This document shows positions 1 through 13,500 of a DNA stretch of 64,000 nt, piece by piece. Position numbers and translations under genes: made by a program. The DNA lies in contig NZ_QNVT01000030.1 in assembly GCF_003385515.1 (NCBI RefSeq), positions 1 through 64,000 on the forward strand. Direction: 5' to 3'. The notes under the pieces were generated by a model, which ran no database searches, was not told the DNA's origin, and was given only the letters and a program-made list of their open reading frames with translations. The stretch is from Chryseobacterium pennae. Its GTDB lineage: Bacteria; Bacteroidota; Bacteroidia; Flavobacteriales; Weeksellaceae. Within the stretch, counting starts at the first letter, position 1, and every line of letters starts with the position of its first letter.

Positions 1-1590
1 CAGCATATTCTCGGAACGATCTAAACATAATGGAACAAGTTCGTCTGGCTGAAGGTTATAAGCAGCTATTAAATGGTTGGCTAAACGGTTGGATCTTTCA
101 TTTAGCTCTTTATAAGAAAGCTTGACATCTTTATAGACTAAAGCTGTATGATCAGGCGTTATTTCAACCTGATTTTCAAACAGCTCATGAATTGTTTTGT
201 CTGACGGATATGCATTCTCCGTGGCATTCCATTCTTTTATAATCTTTTTATTTTCTTCCGGAGATACAAGGTCAAGATTACCCAGCCTGATATTTTCCAG
301 ATTAATGACTTTATCAGCACCAAACACCTGATCGAGAAGGTATACATAAGAATTGATCATGCTAGTGATCGTTTCTTTGGAGAAGATTGTTTTTGCATAA
401 TTGAAGAAGCCTTTTATGGTTTCCTCTCCATCATCAATCATCGCTGTCAGGTCAAATTTAGCTACCTGATAGTCTGTCTGTCCCTCAAAAGGATGGAATA
501 ATTCTTCTCTGTTATCAGAATTTCCTCCAGAGCTCTGCAGTCCGAACATCACCTGGAAAACAGGATGACGGGACATATCTTTTTCCACTCCCAGCTCTTC
601 TACAAGCTTTTCAAACGGAAGATCCTGATGAGACTGTGCTTCTATAACGGAGGTCGATACCTGAATAATAAAATCTTTAAGACTCTGTTCCGGATCTATT
701 TTTTCTCTTAAAGCAAAGGTATTCACAAAGAATCCGATAATATCTTCAAGTCCTTCATGATGACGGTTCGCAATAGGGCTACCTACCAGGATATCATCCT
801 GACCGGAATACGCTGACAGCATCAGGTAATATCCGCTCAGCATTACACTGTAGAGACTTATTCCCAGTTCTTTAGAGGTATTTCTAAGGTTTGCCGCTAC
901 TTTAGGGTCGATAATAAAATCAATGGTATCTCCTTCGTAAGAAACCTGAGCAGGTCTTTTATAATCTGTTGGAAGGTTCAGAGTCTGGAAATCATCCAGC
1001 TTTCTTTTCCAATATCCAACCTGGTTATCAAGGCGTTCTCCTGAAAGATAGCTTCTCTGCCATAAGGCAAAGTCTTTGTACTGAATTTTTAATTCCGGAA
1101 GTTCATAATCCTGACTATTAACCAAAGCATCATAAACTGTTTGCAGCTCTCTCAGGAATATATCGGTAGACCATCCGTCAAATGCAATATGATGAATGAC
1201 AACGGTGAGATAATGATCACTTTCTAATCTGAAAAGATTGATGGCTATAGGATATTCTTCATCCAGACGGAAAATCTTAGCTGAAGCAATGTTTATTGCC
1301 TCATTCAGTTCTTCTCTTGCATAAACGTGGCGGGTATGAATCTCAGGAGCTTTATCCATTACAATCTGATACCCTTTTCCTTCGTCTGTAGAACGGATAA
1401 TACTTCGTAGCACTTCATGACGCATTACAATCGTCTCAAGCGCTTTGCATAGCTTCGGAATATTGACTTTTGCATCAAGACGGACAGCCATAGGAATATT
1501 GTACGCATTGCTTCCGCCTTCGTAGTTTTCAATAAACCACAGCCTTTCCTGAGCAAATGAAAGTCGCTGTTCTTCTGGAGAGGAGACTTT
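1..1590 (-). other. NRPS module 8 (partial): C and start of A
   Basis: A full LCL-type condensation domain (HHIAFDGW) is followed by the first roughly 100 residues of an A domain, which is cut by the window edge at DRSENML. The specificity pocket is outside the window. Confidence 0.85.
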
Positions 1591-4500
1591 TACAGGAGCT
1601 ATAACATCCTGTTCGTTAATATTTTCACCTGCCAAAGCTTCAGAAAGAGAAGCAACTGTTTTGTGAGCAAATACAACGGTTACACTTACTCTTATATCCA
1701 GCACTCTTTTGATATTGCTGATCAGCTTGATGGCCATGATACTGTTTCCTCCAAGGCGGAAGAAATCATCATAGATACCAATAGCTGAAGTATTTAATCC
1801 CAGAACATCTCCATAGATCTGACATAGTTTTTCCTGCAGTTCATTTTCCGGAGCTGTATAGGTTTTTTCGCCTGTGAAATCCGGCTCCGGAAGTGCTCTT
1901 CTGTCTAATTTACCGTTGATGGTTACCGGAAGTGATGTTAAATGTACAAAAGCGGCAGGAATCATATATTCAGGCAGAGCCTCAGATAGGAATGCAGTAA
2001 ACTGATCCGGGTCTATAGCCGTTTCTGAAACATAATAGCCTACCAGGTATTTCATTCCTGTATTATTTTCTCTGGCCAATACTACGGATTGTTTTACACC
2101 GGAATATTGCAATAAAGTATTTTCTATTTCGCCAAGCTCTATTCTATAACCGCGGATCTTCACCTGGAAGTCATTTCTTCCAATATATTCCAGCTCTCCG
2201 TTGACATGGTAGCGTACCAAATCTCCTGTTTTGTAAAGGATACCATTTTTACCTTTTCCTTTTTGTTCTAAGGTCTGGAAAGGATTGCTGATGAAACGTT
2301 CTGCTGTAAGCTCCGGTCTGTTCAGGTATCCTCTGGTCATTCCTTCTCCGCCGATATAAAGCTCTCCGATAGCTCCTGCAGGTACTGGACGAAGATGATT
2401 ATTCAATACATATACTGTAGTATTGTTCAGTGGTCGGCCAATGTTGGTATTCTTTCCTTCCGGGTTGACAATGGAGGTGATGGTCACTTCTGTAGGCCCA
2501 TAGGAATTTACCAGCCTAAAGTCTCTTCCGCTTAATTTTTTAAACAAATCTGCCGGCATTGCTTCTCCTCCGGAAATCAGTGTATGCAGGTTCTTAACCT
2601 GAGTAAAATCTATGCTCTGTAATACCGTTGGCGTAAGGTGTACATAAGAAACATTATGATTATTAAGGGTTTCTATAAACGTTTCTTCGTTGAGTATCTT
2701 TTGGTTTTTAATAAATAATAAGCTGCTTCCTTTCAATATTGCAAGCAACATCTGCTGGATGGATGCATCAAATATGTAATTGGCAAACTGAAGGATCACT
2801 TCTGTATTTCCTAACTGATAACGGGAAAACAGATCTTCAATCAGGTTGATCACTCCTTTGTGCTCTACCATTACCCCTTTTGGAAGCCCTGTGGTACCAC
2901 TGGTATAGATGACATAGGCAAGGTCATTTGATGTGACCTGAGTGACAGGATTTTCAGCCTTTGAATTTTCAAGTATTTCAAGTATTTCTTTACTATCAAG
3001 CAGAATTGTTTCTGCCATTTGGGACATTCCCTGTTTTTCTTCTACCTCTTCCTGAGTAAGAATAATTTTTGCTCCGGTATCCTGCAGAATATGTTCAATT
3101 CTGTCTATCGGATAAGTTGGATCCATCGGAACATAAGCTGCTCCGGCTTTTAAAACAGCGAGAATAGCGATCAGCATATGCTCTGAACGTTCAATACATA
3201 GCGGAACCAGATCATCAGGCTGAAGACCGTAATTTTCAATAAGATAATGAGCCAGACGGTTTGCTCTTTGATTCAGCTCCTGATAGGAAAGCTGTATATC
3301 CTCAAATATCAAAGCAATATTATCCGGAGTTTTTTCCACCTGTTCTTCAAACAGCTTATGAATGGTATATTGCTCAGGATAAGCTATTTCTGTAGCATTC
3401 CAGTCTATTGTTATCTTCTGATATTGCTCTGAAGTAAGATAGAACAGGTCTTCCGATTTAATATCTGAAGTTTTTAAGAGCTGCTCAAGGACTGTTTCCA
3501 TTCCCTGAAGCAATTGCTGCATCGTTTCATTTTCAAATAAGAAACTGTCATATTTGATCTTTAACAGTACCTCATCTTCATTTTCATAAGCAACGATTCC
3601 TAGTGGATAATCCAGACGTTCTACGGATTCTTTCAATACAAACCCTAATGTTCCCAGCTCGTTATCTTCCTCTCCGTTAGGTACCGGATAGTTTTCATAC
3701 ACAAATAAACTGCTGAAAATTCTTCGTCCATCGTGTTGAAGACTTGCCAGGTTAACACTGCTATGTGTATTCAACTCACTAATTCTGCGCTGAATTTCTG
3801 CTATAATATCTACTGCTTTACCATCTTCATGGTTCACAATCAATGGTAATGTATTGATATAAAGTCCCACTGAAGATTCTATTCCATCTACCGGAATGCT
3901 TCGCCCGGATACGGTTGTTCCTACAACGGTTGTTGCACTATTGCTATATAAGCTAAGCTGCCTATGCCATAAGAACTGAAGTACAGCATTGACTGTCAGT
4001 CCATTATCAGATGTGAATCTTTTCAGTTTCTGATACTGCTCCCCTACAATCAGCATTTTTACTGCCTGATGATCTACAATATGTTTATATTCAGCGAGAT
4101 CAATATGTTCCTGGGATTCTTTAACCAGGCAATTCAGATTTTCCTGATCTTCAAGAAGCCCCATATAGTTTTTCCAGAAGCTGCCGTTCTTGTTTTTATT
4201 TTCCTGAAGGAACTTCTGAGCTTCAGCATACGCTTTATCCGGAGCGGGAGAAAGGGCTTTTCCTTTTATTAGTGCTAGGTATGCTTCATGAATCATGGTC
4301 AGGAATACAGGCATACTCCAGCCATCAAGTATAGCGTGGTGGTTGCTGAAAAGGCAAGTATAACGTTGGTCTGCACGTTTGAACAGATAGACTCTGAACA
4401 GGCTTCCTTTAGACAGATCATATACTTCAAAACGGTCTTTTTGAGTCGTTTCTGTAATTAAAGATTCCTGATCCTCTTCGGTCATATCCTGAATATCCTG

Positions 4501-7500
4501 ATAACGCCAGTCCAGTATTCCTTTTTTATCAATAACCTGTACAATCTCTTCACTCCATTCAAATCTAAGTCTCAGTGTTGGAAGCTGTTCTTGGGTATAT
4601 GACCATGCTTTTTTAAGCATTTCAGGGTTGATTTCAGCAAGATAATCCCATATGATCTGTACTCTGTAGGCATCATCTTTATCTCCCTGGCTTAAGGCAT
4701 GGTAAACAAATCCTTCATGTAAACTGTTGGCCAAATAAACACCTTCAACTTCTCCTGGTTCCTGGATCTGCATCAGTTGCTCTCTTCCAACAATATTTCC
4801 TGTATCTGAAGGGGTAAGCCAGTTTCTTTTTTCAGTTATTAACTCATCAACTGTTCGTTGAATATATTCTTTGAATTTTTCTGTCAGAAGATCAACCTTA
4901 TCCTGTGAAAGATATCCTGAGATTCCGAAGCGAAGCTGCCCGTCTGCAATAGCTCCGTTTACCGTAATAATATCGTTATCACGGTTCTTATCTCCCATAG
5001 ATTTCCCGCTGTCTTCTCCGGCAATATACCAGGTTTTCTCTCCTGTACTTTCTTCCTGATCAAGCTGTCCGAGATAGTTGAAGCTGATCTTTGGAAGCTC
5101 TCTTTCTGTGTAACCAACAAGACTTCCGTAGCCAATTCCGTTATTTGGAATGCTTCTCAGGGATTCTTTGGTCAGAACCACGGTATCTTTTATATCGTTT
5201 CCAGCTTTCAGAAGAAGTGGATACATAGAGGTAAACCAACCAACGGTCTCTGTAATATCCATATTTCCAAATACATCTTCACGACCGTGTCCTTCAAGCA
5301 GAACAGCATGAGCAGACGCACCCGTAAGGTCTGAAAGTGCAGAAGCCAATGCAGATAACAACAAATCGTTGATCTGAGTATGGTATACATGATGTACTTC
5401 TCTTATCAGCTTTTCTGTATATCCTGCTTCCAGCATGAGGTTGGAAGAATGATATTCCGGAGAGGATACTCCTTTCAGTATATCATTGCTCTCTGCTACT
5501 GTATCCGTTATTGTATTCCAATAAGCATGCTCTGTTTCTCTTGATTCAGAATCATCGCTCTTATAGGATTTTATAGCATCAATCCATTGACGGTAGCTGC
5601 TTCCTTTTACCGGAACCTCAACGGTATTTCCTTTTTCAAGGGTCTGGTATATATTTTTTAAGTCTTCGGTAATAATTCTCCAGCTTACAGCATCGATGCT
5701 CAGGTGATGAAGTCCAAAGAAAACCCTTGCGCTTCTATCTTCATAACCTTCCATATATCCAATCTGGAATAGCGGCCCCAATTCAATATCAAACTGCGAC
5801 TGCCATTCTGTAAGGATACCTGAAAGTGCTTCCGGCTGTGTTTCTGAAACATTCAGATATTTTATTTCCGGTATGGTGTTGATTCCGTATTGCTGGGTAT
5901 ATTTTCCGTTTTCTTTCGGATAATGAATTCTGAAGGCATCATGTTTTTCAATAAGCAGTTTAACACTTTGCTCCAGCAAATCTCTGTTCAGCTCAGGAAC
6001 TTTAATCAAAAAGGATTGATTCCAGTGATTCAGATCGCCTATATATTCCTCTTCTACCAATTGGAAGAACCATTCCTGGATCGGAAGGAATGATAAAGGT
6101 CCTGCAAGCGGCCCCTGCTCTGTCAGAATACGGGTTTGTTCTTCTTTTGCTTTATTTTCGATCAGTTCGGAAATATTTTTTACTGATTTTGAAGCAAATA
6201 CATCTTTAACGCTTATTCTTGTTTCTAAACGCTGTCTTATTCTGCTGACCAGCTGAATACTGATGATACTGTCACCACCGAGCCTGAAGAAATCATCCTG
6301 AATACCTATTCCTGAAGCATCCAGCCCAAGAACTTCACCGTAAATCTGACATAATTTTTTCTGTAGCTCAGTTTGTGGAGCGGTGTATTCTTTTCCGCCT
6401 GTAAATTCTGGTTCAGGAAGCTGCCTTCTGTCCAGCTTTCCATTGATCGTTAATGGTAATGAAGTTAAATGAACAAAAGCTGCAAGTACCATATATTCCG
6501 GTAGAACTTCGGATAAAAATTCTGTGATCTTCTCAACTTCCAAAGCAGCATCGGAAACGTAATAGCCTACCAGGTATTTCATTCCTGCTTTATTTTCTTT
6601 GGCAAGAACTACAGCCTGTCTTATTTCCGGATATTCCAGGAGTCTGTTTTCTATTTCTCCCAATTCGATTCTGTAACCACGGATCTTCACCTGGAAGTCA
6701 TTTCTTCCGATGTATTCAAGTTCTCCGTCAGGCAGATAGCGAACTAAATCTCCTGTTTTATACAGAATTCCGTTTTTCCCGGATTCTTTTTGTTCTAAAG
6801 TCTGGTAAGGGTTCTGTATAAAACGTTCAGCTGTAAGTTCCGGTCTGTTCAGATAACCTCTTGCAATTCCCGCTCCGCCCACATATAATTCTCCTACAGC
6901 TCCTACAGGAACGGTACGAAGATGGGCATCAAGGATATACATCGCCTGGTCAGGGATATTTTCTCCAATCAGAGAGGCCTTGTTCAGGTCTTCTACACTT
7001 AATTTTTTATAGGTAACATGGACAGTTGTTTCAGTAATTCCGTACATGTTAATCAATTCAGGTTTTGAACGGTAACGTTCATACCATGGTTTTAAAGAGG
7101 CAAGGTTTAATGCTTCTCCTCCGAATATCACATAGCGCAGCTCTGTCAGCAGTTCTTCACGCTGAAGGGCTGTATCAATAAACTGATAGAAAGCGGTTGG
7201 CGTCTGATTTAATACAGTAAGCCCTTCTTTCAGACACAGGCTGAAGAATAAATTAGTATCCTTTGTCTGTTCTGAAGATGGTACTAAAAGTTTTCCTCCA
7301 TACAGTAACGCTCCCCAGATCTCCCATACACTGAAATCAAATACATAGGAATGGAATAAACTCCACACATCCTGATCGTTAAACTGATACCAATGATCGG
7401 TTGCACTGAAAAGACGTGCTACATTCCGATGTTCCTGCATTACTCCTTTAGGCATTCCTGTTGTTCCACTGGTATAGATCACGTAAGCCATGTGATGTGG

Positions 7501-10500
7501 TTCTGCCTGAGTTACAGGGTTGGAAATACTGCTGTTTTCAAGAGTTTTCGTTAGTTCATAGCTGTCCAGAATAAGCATAGCGGCCGTTTCACCGCAAGCT
7601 TCTTTAACGGTTAGCGCTGAACTGTTGTGGGCCAATACTATTTTTGCACCTGTATCCTCAAGAATATGCTTAATTCTTTCTACCGGATATGAGGTATCCA
7701 TCGGAACATAGGCTGCTCCGGCTTTTAAAACAGCCAGAATAGCGACAAGCATATCTTCAGAACGTTCAAGGCATAACGGAACCAGATTATCCGGCTGAAG
7801 ATCATAAGTTGCGATCAGATAGTTTGCCAAACGATTGGAACGTTCATTAAGCTCTTTATAGGATAATCTTATATCCTGATAGACAATAGCTGTGTGATCC
7901 GGAGTTTTTTCAACCTGTGCTTCAAATAAACCATGAATGGTATTCTGATCTGAATAATGAGTTTCTGAGGCCCATAATTTTGATACGGATTGTTGTTGTT
8001 CCTGAGAAATAAGAGTTAATTGAGATAACTTAAGATCTTTTTGTTCTTTAGTATCCGCTATCTGCTCAAGCATAAACAGATAGGAGTTCATCATGTTATT
8101 CACTGTTTCTCTGGAGAATACCAATTGAGCATAGTTGAACATTCCATGAATGCTTTCATCACTATCATCAATCATAGTGGTAATATCAAATTTAGCGACT
8201 TCATAATCTACCTTTCCTGCAAACGGATAAAGGATTGACTGATTATCGGAAAGGTTTTCGCCAAAGCTTTGAAGACCAAACATCACCTGGAATACCGGAT
8301 GACGGGATGTATCTTTCTCCACACCCAATTCTTCCACTAATTTTTCAAACGGAAGGTCCTGATAAGACTGTGCTTCTGTTACTGAATGGGCTACCTGCAG
8401 GATAAAATCTTTAGTATTTTGCTCCTGATTAATGGTTTCTCTTAACGCTAAGGTATTGACAAAGAAACCTATGAGGTCTTCCAAACCTGGATGATGACGG
8501 TTGGCAATAGGACTTCCTACCACAATATCATCCTGTCCAGAATAAGCAGAAAGCATCAGATAATATCCTCCTAAAAGGATGCTGAATAAGCTTACACCAA
8601 GATCTTTTGACAATTCCCGTAATTTTTGGCTCTGCTCTTCATTGATACGGAAATAAATACTGTCTCCGTCATAAGACATCTGAGCCGGTCTCTTGAAGTC
8701 TGATGGCAGATCTAGATTCTGGAAACCACCAAGTTTATTTTTCCAGTAATTAACCTGAGTATCCAAGCGTTCACCTGTCAGATAATTTCTCTGCCATAAA
8801 GCAAAGTCTTTGTACTGAATTTTTAAATCCGGAAGATCATGAGTTTTTTCTTCTTTAATGGCTTCATAAATATGGATGACTTCTTTCAGGAATACTCCTG
8901 CAGACCATCCGTCAAATGCAATATGGTGAATAACCACAGACAGATAATACTCATTTTCAAGTTTGAAAATATGGATATTGACAGGCAGTTCCTGTTCAAG
9001 ATTGAAGACTTTATTGGCAATAAGGCTTACTTTTTCTTCCAGTTCAGCCATCGTTTTTACTTCCTCCTGATGGATTACCGGAAGATCGTTTATCACAGCC
9101 TGCCAGCCTAAACCATCATCTGTCATACGGATCACGGAACGAAGTACTTCATGACGCATTATAACGGCATCCAAAGCTTTACATAATGCCTGCAGATCAG
9201 TTTTTTCATCTAAACGGAAAACCATTGGGATGTTATAAGCACTGCTTCCGCCTTCATAATTTTCGATAAACCAAAGCCTTTCCTGAGCAAAGGATAATCT
9301 TTGTTCTTCCGGAGAATTTACCGTGACAGGAGTAATAACGATCTGTTCTGCTGCATTATTTTCATCTGCCAACACAAGAGAAAGTGAAGCTATCGTTTTA
9401 TGACTGAAAACAGTTGCTACAGCAATTTGTGTTCCTAAGACCTGCTTAATCTTACTGATAAGTTTAATAGCCATGATACTGTTTCCCCCCAGTCTGAAGA
9501 AGTCATCATGAATGCTGATTGCCTCAGATGGAATTCCCAATACTTCACCATAAACTGTGGATAATTTTCTCTGTAGATCAGTTTCAGGAGCTGTATATTC
9601 TTTTCCGCCTGTAAATTCCGGTTCCGGCAACTCTCTCCTATCCAGTTTTCCATTGATTGTTAATGGTAAAGAGGTTAAATGAACAAACACTGCCGGAATC
9701 ATATACTCTGGTAATGATGCTGATAAATGGTCTGAAATCACATCAGAGTCTATCACATTATCAGACACATAATATCCTGCAAGGTATTTCAGTCCTGCCT
9801 GATTTTCTTTAGCTAAAACTACGGTTTGTTTGATTTCAGGATATTGCTGCAGGGTATTTTCAATTTCCCCCAACTCAATTCTGTGCCCTCTTATTTTAAC
9901 CTGGAAGTCATTTCTTCCGATATATTCCAATTCACCATTTCCTAGCCAACGTACCAAGTCTCCTGTTTTATACAGACGTTCATTTTCTCCTCTTTCTTTC
10001 TGTTCCTTGGTCTGGAAAGGATTGGCAATGAAAAGTTCTTCAGTAAGCTCTGGTCTGTTCAGATATCCTCTGGCAATTCCGGCTCCACTGATATACAATT
10101 CTCCTATAGCTCCTTCCGGAACAACACGATGGTGCTGATCCAGTACATAAGCGCTCATATTATCGATTGGTCCTCCAATGTTTAATGGATTGTAATCGTC
10201 TTTATAATGGTGTAAAGTAGAACAAACAGTTCCTTCTGTCGGGCCATACTCATTAATAAGGATAATATCATCAATATTCTGATCTAAAGACGGGAAGCTT
10301 TCTCCTCCTGCAAAAATCAGTTTCAGACTTGTTCCATTTTCAACGATTTCTCTCAACAGAACCGGAGGTATAAATGAAACTTCTATTTTATTTTCATTGA
10401 TATAGTCATTAAGCTCTCCTACTGAAGTTCTGAGATCATTGCTGTACAACCATAAGGTATTTCCGTTACAAAGCACCGGGAACACTTCATAAACAAAGGC

Positions 10501-13500
10501 ATCAAATACATAATTGGAATAGCATCCTACTTCCTGAAATCCTTCAAGCTGATGGGCTTTTATCATTGATCCAATGAGGTTTATCACTCCACGATGTTCA
10601 ATCATTACTCCTTTTGGCAATCCTGTTGTTCCACTGGTGTAAATAACATACGCCAGATCTGTAGATTTTGTACTGGTTGCAGGATTATTAGAATCAGCTG
10701 TTTCAAGTATTGCTTTAAAACTAACCTCATCCAATGCGATTACATTTGAATGTTCTGTTTTATCAGCCGTTTTTTCTTCTGCCAATATTATTTTTGCCCC
10801 TGTATCTTTCAGAATATGATGAATTCTGTCTGATGGATATGAAGGATCCATTGGCACATAAGCCGCACCAGTCTTTAATACGGCAAGAATAGCAATCAGC
10901 ATATTTTCTGAACGCTCAAGACATAAAGGAATGAGATCACCCGGTTGAAGATGATAAGCTTCAATAAGATGGTTGGCAAGACGGTTAGCTCTTTCGTTTA
11001 ATTCTTTGTAAGACAGTTTGACATTCTGATATACTATTGCCGTCTGATCCGGAGTTTTTTCAACCTGATTTTCAAACAGCCCATGAATAGTCATTTCTGA
11101 TGGATATTCCTTACGGGTAGCATTCCAGTTTTCAGTAATATTTTTATAGTTTTCCTGTGGAACAAGCTGTAATCCTGAAAGCTCTGTTTTTTCATATTCA
11201 TCAGTTTCTGCAATCTGATTAAGCAAAAACAGATAAGAATCGATCATATTTTGAATCGTTTCCCTTGAAAATATTGCTTTAGCATAATTGAACATTCCAT
11301 GGATGTTTTCTCCATTGTCATCAATCATGGTAGTCAGGTCAAACTTCGCTACCTGATAGCCAAGTTCTCCATCAAATGGATAAAACAGAGCCTCTTCATT
11401 CTGAATAAGTTCCGTTTCATTCTGTAATCCGAACATTACCTGGAAGACCGGATGTCTTGAAGTATCCTGTTCGATTCCCAGTTCGTCTACCAGTTTTTCA
11501 AATGGAAGATCCTGGTGAGACTGAGCTTCTGTCACGGATTTTGATATCTGAAGAATAAAGTCTTTAAGACTTTGTTTCGGATCTATTTTTTCTCTTAAAG
11601 CGAGTGTATTCACAAAAAATCCGATGATATCCTCTAATCCGGCATGGTGACGGTTAGCAATCGGGCTTCCTACTACAATATCATCCTGTCCTGAATAAGC
11701 AGAAAGCATAAGGTAATATCCCCCAAGCATTACACTATAAAGACTTACTCCAAGATCTTTGGATAATTTTCTAAGTTTTTCACCCTGTCCTGCAGTCAGA
11801 TTGAAGTACAGGTTCTCTCCTTCATATGATATTTGTGAAGGTCTTCGGAAGTCTGTCGGAAGATCAAGATTCTGGAAGTCTTCAAGCTGATTTTTCCAAT
11901 AGCCGATCTGTTGTTCCAGACGGTCTCCTGTAAGGTAATCTCTCTGCCATAAAGCAAAATCCTTATATTGAATTTTCAATGCTGAAAGTTCAGCAACTTC
12001 TCCTTTAATCAGGTTATTGTAAATTGTCTGCACTTCGTTCAGGAATATATCGGTAGACCATCCGTCAAAAGCAATGTGGTGGATGACAATGGATATATAA
12101 GTCTGATTTTCAAATGTAAATAATTCTATATGTACCGGAATTTCTTCATCAAGGTTAAATACCCTATTGGCGCATTGATTGATACACTGATCGAGATCTT
12201 TTCTGGTATGTACTTCTGTTGTTTTAATTTCCGGAAGTAAGTCTGTAACCACCTGATATCCTACTCCTTCTTCAGTCGTTCTAATAACTGAACGAAGTAC
12301 TTCATGGCGGTTTACAACAGTCTTTAAGGCCATACTTAAAGCATCAATATCTGTTTTTTCATCCAGAACAGCGGCCATCGGAATGTTGTAGGCATTGCTG
12401 CCTTTTTCATAAGCTTCTATAAACCAAAGTCTTTCCTGAGCAAAGGATAATCTCTGCTCTTCCGGGGTATTTATTTTAACAGGTTTTAAGCTTACCTGCT
12501 CTGTTGGATTATTGTCTTCCATCAGAGCTTTTTCTAAGGTAGCTACTGTTTTATTGCTGAAGATTTTAGCAACATTTACCTGTAATTCTACACTCTGTTT
12601 GATCTTGCTGATTAGTTTGATCGCCATGATACTATTCCCTCCTAATCTGAAGAAATCATCATGGATACTAATATTTTCTGCATTCAATCCCAGCACTTCT
12701 CCATAAATCTCTACAAGCTTTTTCTGCAGGTCATTTTGAGGTGCTGTGTATTCTTTATTTACGGTAAATTCAGGTTCAGGAAGCTGCTTTCTGTCAAGCT
12801 TACCATTGATCGTCAGTGGTAACGTGGTCAGATGCATAAATGCAGCGGGTATCATGTACTCAGGGAGTGTCTCTGACATAAATTCTGAAATCAGACGAGT
12901 GTCTATTCCTGTATCAGCAACATAGTAGCCTACAAGATATTTCAGTCCGGCATTGTTCTCTTTCACCAGAACTGTTCCCTGGCGAATTCCCGGATACTGC
13001 AGTAATCTGTTTTCTATTTCTCCCAGCTCTATACGGAATCCTCTTATTTTTACCTGGAAATCGTTTCTTCCGATATAATCAATATTTCCGTCCGGAAGCC
13101 AGCGTACAAGGTCTCCGGTTTTATAAATCCTGCTGTTTTCACTTTTGATTTTCTGCTCTTCTGTTTGGAAAGGATTATGAACAAATCGTTCTTCGGTAAG
13201 ATCAGGTCTGTTCAAATATCCACGGGCTACTCCGATTCCTCCAATATAAAGCTCACCTACAGCACCTACCGGAACCGGACGGTAAAACTGATCCAGAACG
13301 TATATACTTGTATTATTGAGTGGGCGACCAATACAGTTGATATCACGGTTGGTATTTACAAGGGAAGTAATGGTAACTTCTGTAGGCCCATAAGAATTGA
13401 CAAACAGGAAGTCTCCTTTTTTCAATTTGTTATACAGATCTGCCGGCAAAGCTTCCCCTCCGGAATCTAATGTTCGTACAGTTTCCACCGTTGTAACATC

